Assembly (NCBI GenBank): GCA_017481595.1
Contig: JAFUOY010000013.1
Span: 21,952 to 85,951 of the forward strand
Reading direction: 5' to 3'
Source of the DNA: Clostridia bacterium
Lineage (GTDB): Bacteria; Bacillota; Clostridia; Oscillospirales; CAG-272
DNA length: 64,000 nt
The notes beneath the pieces were generated by a model. The model saw only the letters and a list, made by a program, of their open reading frames with translations. It did not search any database and had not been told where the DNA came from. Of the stretch, positions 36,800 to 44,916 are shown in pieces. Every line of letters starts with the position of its first letter. Position 1 is the first letter of the stretch. Made by a program: the position numbers and the translations under genes.

Positions 36800-37147
36800 T
36801 CACTTTAAATGGTTCAATATATCCTCACATACTACTTTGAAATTACGGTTAATATCATAATTGGAATAACGTAGAACGGTTATCCCCAAGCGTCGCAGTT
36901 CGTAATCTCTTATTTCGTCTGATTTTTTATTCTCCTCAGAACCGTGTTGCGATCCGTCAAGCTCAATAACTATTCTTTTGCTTGCGATAAAGAAATCTAC
37001 TATGTATTCGCCTATGTTTTTCTGTCTGTTTACCGTGATAGGCAGATTCTTTAAAAAATCGTACCATAAATGCTTTTCTTCGGGGGTCATGTTTTTACGA
37101 AGAGCTTGTGCGTTTGAAACAAGCTTTTTATCGTATTTGTAAATCAT
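36800..37147 (-). CDS. DUF559 endonuclease-domain protein
   Basis: A 115-residue protein of the restriction-endonuclease-like (Vsr-related) superfamily: RKNMTPEEKHLWYDFLKNLP, YIVDFFIASKRIVIELDGSQH with the catalytic Asp and Glu positions, and RDYELRRLGITVLRYSN. DUF559 proteins are common, poorly characterised and often mobile. Its 3' end is duplicated downstream. Confidence 0.9.
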   Translation of the reverse strand: MIYKYDKKLVSNAQALRKNMTPEEKHLWYDFLKNLPITVNRQKNIGEYIVDFFIASKRIVIELDGSQHGSEENKKSDEIRDYELRRLGITVLRYSNYDINRNFKVVCEDILNHLK

Positions 37148-37162
37148 AACAACTTATATGAC

Positions 37163-37208
37163 CTCCTCATCCGTCGCAAGCTTGCGACACCTTCTCCGCT
37201 GGAGAAGG
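37163..37208. repeat. GGATGAGG-type dispersed repeat, inverted
   Basis: CTCCTCATCC, GTCGCAAG/CTTGCGAC and CCTTCTCC-GCT-GGAGAAGG, the opposite orientation to the copies on the other side of the DUF559 gene, so the gene is bracketed by inverted copies. Confidence 0.7.
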
Positions 37209-37332
37209 CATTATACACGACGATTTTAATATTTTAAAGCTCTTCCTTCGGTTTTACATATTTCATTCGATTATACCAATCACTCTAAATTGTGACAGTA
37301 TGATATTGATTTTTTAAGAAAAATATTTTTTT

Positions 37333-37514
37333 GCGATATGTTTGCTTTTGCAAACGCGATATATTTTCACCTATGCTCAAATGCGATATTACCGTCGCGT
37401 TGCTCGGTAGCGATATGATATAAATCCCCAATAACGCCCGAGAGGGCATATCGCATCGAAGATATATCGCACGCTTATGCGTATATAGCAAATCCCTCAA
37501 GGAATTTATATCGC
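37333..37514 (+). repeat. Eight-word/seven-hairpin palindromic element E
   Basis: Words GCGATAT at 37333, 37356, 37383, 37410, then inverted ATATCGC at 37448, 37464, 37508 and ATATAGC at 37483. Left hairpins: 37340-37355, a weak one 37363-37382, 37390-37409. Right: 37455-37463, 37471-37482, 37490-37507. The centre (37417-37447) starts with GATAT, continues AAATCCCC and ends in GCCC-GAGA-GGGC. It lies just beyond the malQ stop; one more hairpin (37525-37534) fills the gap. Confidence 0.85.
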
Positions 37515-37548
37515 TGCGTAGTACCCCTTGAGGGCATTACGCCTTAAG

Positions 37549-38982
37549 TCATCCTCTGCCGTAGACCTCGTTCCAGGTGCGGAGCTTCTTTCTGTCGATA
37601 TCCATAAACTGATCGTGAGTTATACGGAACGCCCAGTTGTCGTCGCTGCTGCCCGGAGTGTTAAGTCTTGTGTCCCTGCCGTATTTAAGAAGGTCCTGAA
37701 CGGGGAATATAACGAGTCCTGCGTGGCTTGCAAGCATAGAACGGATAACCGTATCGTAGCAGTTGTCCCAATTTGCGCTTTCGTAGCCGAAATAGTCAAG
37801 GAATCTCTGTCTGTCCCCCTCGGAAAGCTCCCAAACGTAGCCAAGGAGTGTATTGTTGTCGTGTGTGCCCGTGTAGGCAACGCAGTTGTTTGAATAATTG
37901 TGGGGAAGGTGCGTAGAATTGTTGTCCCCAAGAAGTCCGAACTGAAGCACCCTCATACCCGGGAAGCCGCTGTTCATAACAAGCTTGTAAACCTCGGGGG
38001 TAATGTCACCAAGGTCCTCCGCAATAATAAGCTTATCACCGCAGACCTTTTTCAAATCGTAAATAAGCTTCATACCGGGACCCTTTACCCACTTGCCGTT
38101 TTTTGCCGTAGTGTCCCCTGCGGGAATGGAAAAATAGGACTCAAGGGCGCGGAAGTGGTCGATACGTACGCCGTCAAAAAGCTCGCACATAAACTTCATT
38201 CTCTCACGCCACCAGGTAAATCTATCCTTTTTCATATACTCCCAGTTGTAAAGGGGATTGCCCCAGAGCTGACCGTCCTCGCTGAAGTAATCCGGAGGTA
38301 CGCCTGCAACGGAGGAGGGCTGCTTCCTTCCATCAAGCTGGAACTGATCAGGCTGCGCCCAGACGTCGGAGCTGTCAAAGGCGACGTACATAGGAATATC
38401 ACCGATTATCTTAATGCCCTTGGCATTTGCATAGTCCTTTATCTTGAACCACTGGGTAAATACCATATACTGTATGAATTTCCATTGATACAGCACCCCC
38501 TCGTCATAGACGTTTTCCGTCCACTCGGGCCACTCCTTCATACCGTTTGATTCCTTAAGCGCCATAAATTTACAGAAATTTTCTGTCTGCGGATATTTCT
38601 TGAAGAAAGCATCCATAGCCGCTTTATCTGTAAATCTTGCCGCCGCCTTCTTAAGAAGATCAAGTCTTTCCTTGTTAAGTCTGTCAAACTCGCAAAGGTG
38701 GGGGGACTTTTGCTTAGCCACCTCAGCCTCCTCCTTAGTAATAAGACCGTCCTTAAGAAGCTCGTCAAGGTCAATAAAGTATGGGTTACCGCTGAAGGCT
38801 GAATAGGATTTATAAGGTGAGTTGTACTCGTCGGGGAGGCAGAAGGGGAGTATCTGCCAATATGTAAATTTGCTCTCCGCAAGACAATCTATCCATTCCC
38901 TGGCAGCGCTGCCTAAGGAGCCCTCGGAATAGTTACCCCAGAGGGAAGAAATGTGGAGAAGAACACCACTTGCACGTTTCAT
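37549..38982 (-). CDS. malQ: 4-alpha-glucanotransferase (GH77)
   Basis: A 477-residue amylomaltase; the ATG at 38982 is 8 bp after AGGAG. It disproportionates malto-oligosaccharides by moving alpha-1,4-glucan segments. Conserved parts: RASGVLLHISSLWGNYSEGSLG, LPFCLPDEYNSPYKS, GDIPMYVAFDSSDVW, GVRIDHFRALESYF with the nucleophile Asp, IAEDLGDIT with the acid Glu, and TGTHDNNTLLGYV with the stabilising Asp. All catalytic residues are present and length is normal. Monocistronic. Confidence 0.96.
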   Translation of the reverse strand: MKRASGVLLHISSLWGNYSEGSLGSAAREWIDCLAESKFTYWQILPFCLPDEYNSPYKSYSAFSGNPYFIDLDELLKDGLITKEEAEVAKQKSPHLCEFDRLNKERLDLLKKAAARFTDKAAMDAFFKKYPQTENFCKFMALKESNGMKEWPEWTENVYDEGVLYQWKFIQYMVFTQWFKIKDYANAKGIKIIGDIPMYVAFDSSDVWAQPDQFQLDGRKQPSSVAGVPPDYFSEDGQLWGNPLYNWEYMKKDRFTWWRERMKFMCELFDGVRIDHFRALESYFSIPAGDTTAKNGKWVKGPGMKLIYDLKKVCGDKLIIAEDLGDITPEVYKLVMNSGFPGMRVLQFGLLGDNNSTHLPHNYSNNCVAYTGTHDNNTLLGYVWELSEGDRQRFLDYFGYESANWDNCYDTVIRSMLASHAGLVIFPVQDLLKYGRDTRLNTPGSSDDNWAFRITHDQFMDIDRKKLRTWNEVYGRG

Positions 38983-39015
38983 AATAAACACTCCTGAAAA
39001 TAAAATTATATTACA

Positions 39016-39044
39016 ATTTTACCATATATTTGTAATATATTCAA
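39016..39044 (-). promoter_or_regulatory. Promoter of malQ
   Basis: Minus-strand TTGAAT (39039-39044), 17 bp, TAAAAT (39016-39021), with ATATGG before the -10. Confidence 0.65.
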
Positions 39045-39062
39045 GAAATTTCGTTACTTACA

Positions 39063-39091
39063 TTGAAATTTTTTGTTCACTGTGCTAAAAT
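39063..39091 (+). promoter_or_regulatory. Promoter of the DUF4091-GH29 operon
   Basis: TTGAAA (39063-39068), 17 bp, TAAAAT (39086-39091), with TGTGC before the -10. Confidence 0.65.
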
Positions 39092-39124
39092 CATAATGTA
39101 TACGTCTGTTAAAGGAGAATAAAT

Positions 39125-40744
39125 ATGACGGATTTTAATTTTCAACAGCTATCATCTCTTGCCAAGGTATTCAAGGGCAGGATTTACGGAGATAGCTCGG
39201 ATCACGCTACTTGCGTAAGGGGACAGGCTGTATCCTATCAGATCGCCATAAGAGGCGAGGGAGAATATACCTTTAAGATAGAGTCCCCCTTAAAGGATAG
39301 TATAAAGGTGTACAGAGTCGGCTACGTGCCGTCAGATATGTGCGCGTACCCCCAGGCATATGATGAAAATTATATAACTACGGAGGCGGGCTTATTCCCC
39401 GACCCCTTGTTCCCGATTGAGGAGGGCTCATTTAAGCTTGATGCGGATGAGTATTTTACCCTGTGGCTGAATATTACCGTAAAAAATGAGGAAAAAGCGG
39501 GAAAATACCCCGTAAACGTATATTTTTACAAGGAAAATAAGCAAGTAGGTATGGCTACATACATACTTGAAATAAAGGATGATATCCTGCCCGAGCAGAG
39601 CCTTATTTTTACCCAATGGTTCCATACGGACTGTATTGCCGACGTACATAATACGGAGGTATTTTCTCCCTTACATTGGGAGCTTATTGAAAAATACGTT
39701 AAAATGGCATCCGACCACGGTATGAATATGATCCTTACCCCCGTGCTTACCCCGCCTCTGGACACCGAGATCGGCGGAGAGAGAACAACGGTGCAGCTTG
39801 CCGATATTGAAAAAACGGATGAGGGATACATAATAGACCTTTCAAGGCTTGAAAGATTTATTGATCTGTGCCTTGCAAACGGAATAAGGTATTTTGAAAT
39901 AAATCATTTCTTTACCCAATGGGGCGCAAAATCCGCGCCGAAGGTAATCGCTGAGGTAAACGGAGAGGAAAAAAGGATATTCGGTTGGGAAACGGATGCA
40001 TCCTCCCCCGAGTACAAGGAGTTTTTATGCGCTCTTGTTCCTATGATAATAGATACCTTTGCTAAAAAGGGAATAGATAAGACAAAACTTTATTTCCACG
40101 TCTCCGACGAGCCAAATGATGATCAGCTTGAGTCCTATCGCGTGGCGGCATCCGTGCTTATGCCTCTTATTGAGGGCTGTAATCATATGGACGCCCTTTC
40201 CCACTTTGAATTTTATAAGGAAAAATTAGTTCCCGTGCCCGTTGTGGGAACCAACGCCCTTGAACCCTTTATAGAAGCGGATATCAAGGACCTTTGGTGC
40301 TATTACTGCTGCGCGCAGGCAACCACGGTGGCTAACAGATTCTTTGCAATGCCCTCCTACAGAAACAGAATAATCGGTGTACAGATGTACAAATACGGTA
40401 TGGCGGGATTTTTGCATTGGGGATATAATTTCTACAACACACAGCATTCAAAGAAAAAGATAAACCCCTATGAAATAACTGACGCAGGGGGAGCATTCCC
40501 CTCGGGTGACTCCTTTAGCGTTTACCCCTACGGAAACGATGTAATTCCGTCCCTTCGCCAAAAGGTATTTAAGGAGGCGCTTGACGATATGAGGCTTCTT
40601 ACCCTTCTTGAAAAAAGGATAGGAAAGGCGGAGACGGTACGTCTTATTGATAATACCGCAGGAATGGATATTACCTTTAAGGAATATCCCCACGGCGAGG
40701 AATTTTTCGTAAGACTGTACGAAAATATCTTTAAATTGATTTAA
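39125..40744 (+). CDS. DUF4091 domain glycoside-hydrolase-like protein
   Basis: A 539-residue protein. The N-terminal ~160 residues are beta-rich; then a TIM-barrel-like part has FTQWFHTDCIAD, YFEINHFFTQWG, YFHVSDEPND (likely acidic catalytic residues) and GFLHWGYNFYNTQ. The C-terminal block PSLRQKVFKEALDDMRLLTLLE is the DUF4091 signature. Related proteins occur with glycan-degrading enzymes. No signal peptide. It is 14 bp upstream of the fucosidase, and the two form an operon. Confidence 0.88.
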   Translation: MTDFNFQQLSSLAKVFKGRIYGDSSDHATCVRGQAVSYQIAIRGEGEYTFKIESPLKDSIKVYRVGYVPSDMCAYPQAYDENYITTEAGLFPDPLFPIEEGSFKLDADEYFTLWLNITVKNEEKAGKYPVNVYFYKENKQVGMATYILEIKDDILPEQSLIFTQWFHTDCIADVHNTEVFSPLHWELIEKYVKMASDHGMNMILTPVLTPPLDTEIGGERTTVQLADIEKTDEGYIIDLSRLERFIDLCLANGIRYFEINHFFTQWGAKSAPKVIAEVNGEEKRIFGWETDASSPEYKEFLCALVPMIIDTFAKKGIDKTKLYFHVSDEPNDDQLESYRVAASVLMPLIEGCNHMDALSHFEFYKEKLVPVPVVGTNALEPFIEADIKDLWCYYCCAQATTVANRFFAMPSYRNRIIGVQMYKYGMAGFLHWGYNFYNTQHSKKKINPYEITDAGGAFPSGDSFSVYPYGNDVIPSLRQKVFKEALDDMRLLTLLEKRIGKAETVRLIDNTAGMDITFKEYPHGEEFFVRLYENIFKLI

Positions 40745-40758
40745 GAAAGAGGTAGAAT

Positions 40759-42468
40759 ATGAAAATAGATTACGCAAAATATGGATTTTACCCCGTTGGC
40801 CCTACGCCAAACGACAGGCAGAGGGAATGGTTTGAAAGAGAAAGAATGGTGTTTTTCCACTTCGGTATGAACACTTTTACGGATAAGGAATGGGGCGACG
40901 GTACTGAGGACCCAAGCTTGTTTGATCCAACCGCCCTTGACGTAAGACAATGGGTAAGAATAGTAAGGGATGCAGGCTTTAGCGCGGCTATCATTACTGC
41001 AAAGCACCACGACGGCTTCTGCCTCTGGCCCTCAAAATATACGGAGCATAGCGTAAAAAATTCCCCCTACAAAAACGGAGAGGGAGATATAGTAAGAGAG
41101 TTTACCGACGCCTGCGCGGAGTTTGGTATTAAGGCGGGCATATACCTTTCCCCCTGGGACAGACACGAAAAGACCTGGGGAACGGAGGCGTATAGCGATT
41201 ACTACGCAAATCAGCTTACGGAGCTTATGACGCAGTACGGTAAGATCTGGGAATGCTGGTGGGACGGAGCAGGAAGCACGGAGACTGTTTACGATTGGGA
41301 CAGATGGGCAAAGATCGTTCGCGATAATCAGCCTGATGCCATTATTTTCGGCTCTCTTGGCGCAACACCCCACGTTGATATAAGATGGGTAGGTAACGAA
41401 AGAGGTGTAGCAGGCAGACCCTGTTATGCAAATATAGATGCTAACTCACTCGTTGTGGAAAACACGGACGAGCTTAATAGCGGTAAGATCGACGGAGAAA
41501 GATTTATCCCCGCAGAGGTGGACGTTTCCATCCGTCCCGGCTGGTTCTACCACGAGGATCAGGATGACAAGGTACGCTCGGCGGAAAATCTTGTCGACCT
41601 TTGGTTTTCCTCCGTAGGCTCAAACGCGGGCTTCCTTCTTAATATTCCACCGGATAGAAGAGGCATCATTCACGAAAAGGACGCGGCGTCCATTCTTGAG
41701 TTCAACCGCATTATGACCTTGGGCTTTGCTAAAAATCAGGCAAAGCAGATAAGCGTTAAAACAAGCAGCGAAAGATCGGGCTATGAGGCTGTAAATATTA
41801 TTTCAAAGGATCCTGCCCGCTTCTATTCAGCCCACAACAGTAACCACTGCCCGAGAATAATGCTTGATCTTGGGGAGGAAAAGGAATTTAATGCAGTTAC
41901 CCTTTCCGAGGTAATGGATCTTTCACACAGGGTAACGGATATTGAAATATCAGCTTACGTTGACGGCGCGTGGCAGCTTCTTGTAAAAAGCGGCTGCGTA
42001 GGTAATAAATTGGCGGCAGGATTTGATAAGATATCCGCCAGCAGAATAATGATAAAGGTCGGCTCCGCAATTGCGCCTCCCGCCTTGTATAATTTCGGTC
42101 TTTACCTTCTTCCGAGAGCTGAAAAGAACGCTGACGGAGATATATACGCCGGAAACGGCGAGGTCGAAAATCTTATCCTTAAGCCCACCTGTATAGTTGA
42201 AAGAGAGGGCAATGAGATAAAGGTTGACTTTGGCGGAATGTATACCTTTAATGAGATCGAGGTCCTTGACGTGGGAATTTGCTCATATTCCATCCATTTG
42301 TTCAACGGCGTAAGCTATGAAAAGTATTACGAGGGAGAAAGCATTGCCAACGATATATTTATCCACCTTGATGAAAAGATAAAGCAGGTAAGCAAGTTCA
42401 AGATGGTTATAAACGGCGGCAAGGTGGATGAAAATACTGAAATTATGGTATTTAATATAGATATATAA
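40759..42468 (+). CDS. Alpha-L-fucosidase (GH29) with C-terminal carbohydrate-binding-like domain
   Basis: A 569-residue enzyme that releases alpha-linked L-fucose by a retaining mechanism. The GH29 barrel spans about residues 1-330: FFHFGMNTFTDKEWG, AAIITAKHHDGFCLWPS (conserved His pair), GIYLSPWDRHE and the nucleophile Asp169 in CWWDGAG. Residues about 340-569 form beta-sandwich domains of F5/8 type. No signal peptide is visible, so it probably works on imported oligosaccharides. It ends at a terminator. Confidence 0.95.
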   Translation: MKIDYAKYGFYPVGPTPNDRQREWFERERMVFFHFGMNTFTDKEWGDGTEDPSLFDPTALDVRQWVRIVRDAGFSAAIITAKHHDGFCLWPSKYTEHSVKNSPYKNGEGDIVREFTDACAEFGIKAGIYLSPWDRHEKTWGTEAYSDYYANQLTELMTQYGKIWECWWDGAGSTETVYDWDRWAKIVRDNQPDAIIFGSLGATPHVDIRWVGNERGVAGRPCYANIDANSLVVENTDELNSGKIDGERFIPAEVDVSIRPGWFYHEDQDDKVRSAENLVDLWFSSVGSNAGFLLNIPPDRRGIIHEKDAASILEFNRIMTLGFAKNQAKQISVKTSSERSGYEAVNIISKDPARFYSAHNSNHCPRIMLDLGEEKEFNAVTLSEVMDLSHRVTDIEISAYVDGAWQLLVKSGCVGNKLAAGFDKISASRIMIKVGSAIAPPALYNFGLYLLPRAEKNADGDIYAGNGEVENLILKPTCIVEREGNEIKVDFGGMYTFNEIEVLDVGICSYSIHLFNGVSYEKYYEGESIANDIFIHLDEKIKQVSKFKMVINGGKVDENTEIMVFNIDI

Positions 42469-42563
42469 TTGTAAAGGGGTTGTTGCAATAAGCACAGACC
42501 AAAAACAGACACGTTTAATATTTTAACGGTAATTTGCTTGTATATATCATAATATTTAAAGAT

Positions 42564-42597
42564 GAGATTTTGCCGATAGCAAAATCTCTTCTTTTTA
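42564..42597 (+). terminator. Terminator after the fucosidase gene
   Basis: GAGATTTTGC and GCAAAATCTC followed by TTCTTTTTA. A wider inverted repeat (AAAACAGACAC and GTGTCTGTTTT) encloses it. Confidence 0.75.
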
Positions 42598-42612
42598 TGT
42601 GTCTGTTTTTTA

Positions 42613-42723
42613 GTGAACGAAATAAAATCAGCACGGTGTGCTAATTTTATGAGTGTGTAACTAAAACAAGGAGTGTCGAAGCCGAGCGCATCGAGGCGCG
42701 CGAGACAACTATATTTTAGGAAG
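42613..42723. repeat. 111-bp structured dispersed repeat, copy 2
   Basis: Same length as 26281-26391. Stem differences are compensatory: AGCAC/GTGCT for AACAC/GTGTT, GCG/CGC for GTG/CAC, CTAAAA/TTTTAG for CCAAAA/TTTTGG. The rest of the 42469-42954 gap holds a terminator, this repeat, minor hairpin remnants and the sigma-factor upstream region. Confidence 0.8.
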
Positions 42724-42918
42724 TTCCGCGTGCAAAGTGTACGCATTCACGCCTTCCCCAAGGATCCCCTGAAATTGTTTTGCAATTTAAGGGATTGGGT
42801 CAACACTCATTTCACTGCCCCCAACGGGAATGCAGGCTTACTACCTTCCCATTTCGAAATTATATTGGAATTTTTATGAAAACGTGAGACCAAGGGTGAA
42901 AAAAACGTACTTAATAGG

Positions 42919-42932
42919 TGAAAGCGCTTTCA
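42919..42932 (+). promoter_or_regulatory. CcpA cre-like site upstream of the ECF sigma gene
   Basis: TGAAAGCGCTTTCA is a perfect 14-bp palindrome that fits the cre consensus TGWAANCGNTNWCA. It lies 9 bp before the AGGAGG, so carbon catabolite control of the sigma operon is plausible. Confidence 0.6.
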
Positions 42933-42954
42933 AAAAACACAAGGAGGTGAAAAT

Positions 42955-43506
42955 ATGGAGGATGGCGTTATTATTGAGCTTTACTTTATAAGAGATGAGG
43001 ATGCTCTTTTAAAAACGGAGGAAAAATACGGTAAGCTTTGTCATAAGATAGCCTACAATATTTTAAACAACCGTGAGGATGCGGAGGAGTGCGTAAACGA
43101 TACCTATAAGGAAATGTGGAATTCCATTCCACCGAAAAAGCCCGATAACTTAACCGCCTTTATTTGCGGCATTACGCGAAATCTTTCTCTTAAGCGCCTT
43201 GAATACTTAAAAAGGGATAAAAGAGCAAAACACCTTACCGAGTCCTTTGACGAGCTTGAGGAAATACTCTCAAGCAATACGGCAGGAAGCATAAGCGAGG
43301 AAAATATAGGTAAGCTTATAAGCGACTTTTTAAGAGGGCGTGGACGGGATGAGAGAAACGTATTTATAAGAAAATATTATTTTTTTGATTCCGTGGAGGA
43401 AATAGCCGCCCGTTACTCCTTTACCGAAAGTAAGGTAAAAAATATGCTTTACCGTACTCGCCAAAGGCTGAAAGAGTATCTTATTAAGGAGGGAATAGAA
43501 TTATGA
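42955..43506 (+). CDS. ECF-type RNA polymerase sigma factor
   Basis: A 183-residue sigma-70 family protein, ATG after AAGGAGGTGAAAAT. Region 2 is seen in KYGKLCHKIAYNILNNREDAEECVNDTYKEMWNSIPP and FICGITRNLSLKRLEYLKRD; region 4 is the helix-turn-helix in VEEIAARYSFTESKVKNMLYRTRQRLKEYL. It overlaps the next gene by 4 bp (ATGA), so that product is the likely anti-sigma factor. Carbon-source control through the upstream cre-like site is inferred. Confidence 0.92.
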   Translation: MEDGVIIELYFIRDEDALLKTEEKYGKLCHKIAYNILNNREDAEECVNDTYKEMWNSIPPKKPDNLTAFICGITRNLSLKRLEYLKRDKRAKHLTESFDELEEILSSNTAGSISEENIGKLISDFLRGRGRDERNVFIRKYYFFDSVEEIAARYSFTESKVKNMLYRTRQRLKEYLIKEGIEL

Positions 43507-44717
43507 AGATTCCAAAAATGGCAAAATCAATGGAATATATAGATAATGATCTTGTTTCTGAAGCGGCAAGCTATAAAAGATCAAATATCATTTTATTTAT
43601 AAACAAATGGGGAGCTATTGCCGCCTGCTTTGCAATAATGCTTGTGGCAAGCGTGTTTATTTACCCCTATATAGGCGGAGATATTGTAGGCTCGTCAACT
43701 GACGGCCCGTCAAGCTCAAGCACCGATCGTTATAAGGATTTTATGGAGCCGACCCTTGATTATACAATAGGTTGGTGGTGGGATAGCCTTGTTGTTTATG
43801 AAAAATACCGTAATATTACCGTAGGAGATATAGAATACGGTAGCAGCGAGAGGGAAATATCCTACGAGTATGTCGGAGAAAAAATAGGCGTATTTACCGC
43901 AAGCGGATATAACTATACGGGAAGCGGAAAGCCCACTATGGATTGCGAGGTATATAAAATCAAGGACGTGTCCGACAAAAAGATGGTGGCGGTAAAAATG
44001 GAGGATAGCTACTATATTTTCAAGTCAAAGCCATTCGATCAGCCTCTTACCCTTGGCGCTTTGCTGGGCGATTTTGATTTTGACAGCTCCGTTAAGCTAA
44101 GCTCCCTTGCCTTGACAGAAAATGAAAAAAGATCCTACGGTGTTATAGAAAATGACGCTTATATCTGGGAGATTATCCTCTCCTGCAAGGATGCAACTCT
44201 TAAAGGCACACAAGATTGGAGTAAGGACGGCAAGGATTACGTAGATTTTACCGTTTCCTCGGAAAAGCTGGGACTTTACAAAAGCGTGCTTACCGTAACC
44301 AAGGACGGATATCTTTTTACCAATGGAACTAACTTTGGAAGATATGCCTTGTATTTTATCGGTGAGGACAACGCAAATAAAATTATAGATTACGTAAGAT
44401 CCAATTTAAAGGACGGCAAATACGAGCCGAATATTCCAAGTGTTCCCGGTGTGATCACGGAAATAACAGACGAATATATCATAATAGATGACTCTGCTTT
44501 TTGTAATGATCCTGACAACGGTATACAGTATAAAATTCTTCTTAACGATAAAAGAATATCAAGATATATTGAAAATGATTTTGTAAGAGTTAACGAGTTG
44601 GTTGAGGTTATATTTGAAGGAGAGATAGATATAGAGGGCGGATACGTAATAGACAGCGCCTATCATATAAAAAGTGTAATAATTACAGACGGCGAGGTAA
44701 TGGTGCCCGAGTATTGA
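43503..44717 (+). CDS. Membrane-anchored protein, candidate anti-sigma factor
   Basis: A 404-residue protein with a short cytosolic N-terminus (~35 residues), one membrane helix at about 36-54 (GAIAACFAIMLVASVFIYPYI) and a large outer domain rich in Tyr, Asp and Gly. I find no named domain. Position and overlap with the ECF sigma gene suggest it holds the sigma factor at the membrane through its N-terminus. The missing zinc-finger or ZAS motif (HxxxCxxC) means this is not the classic type. Confidence 0.7.
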   Translation: MKIPKMAKSMEYIDNDLVSEAASYKRSNIILFINKWGAIAACFAIMLVASVFIYPYIGGDIVGSSTDGPSSSSTDRYKDFMEPTLDYTIGWWWDSLVVYEKYRNITVGDIEYGSSEREISYEYVGEKIGVFTASGYNYTGSGKPTMDCEVYKIKDVSDKKMVAVKMEDSYYIFKSKPFDQPLTLGALLGDFDFDSSVKLSSLALTENEKRSYGVIENDAYIWEIILSCKDATLKGTQDWSKDGKDYVDFTVSSEKLGLYKSVLTVTKDGYLFTNGTNFGRYALYFIGEDNANKIIDYVRSNLKDGKYEPNIPSVPGVITEITDEYIIIDDSAFCNDPDNGIQYKILLNDKRISRYIENDFVRVNELVEVIFEGEIDIEGGYVIDSAYHIKSVIITDGEVMVPEY

Positions 44718-44799
44718 GGCTTGCCTTGAAGTATTGTTGTATATGTCATTTAAAAAGGAAGCAGAGTATTTCTATATTGTAAAATAATATAAAAAAATA

Positions 44800-44828
44800 T
44801 TGCAAAATCAAAATATGTATGGTACAAT
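44800..44828 (+). promoter_or_regulatory. Promoter of citrate synthase
   Basis: TTGCAA (44800-44805), 17 bp, TACAAT (44823-44828), with TATGG before the -10. Confidence 0.65.
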
Positions 44829-44916
44829 AAAGCATAAAATTTTTTATCACTCCCGCATAAACGATCATTGGCGCCGTTTTTTATAGAATACGGCTATTAC
44901 GGGAAAAGGAGGTAAA

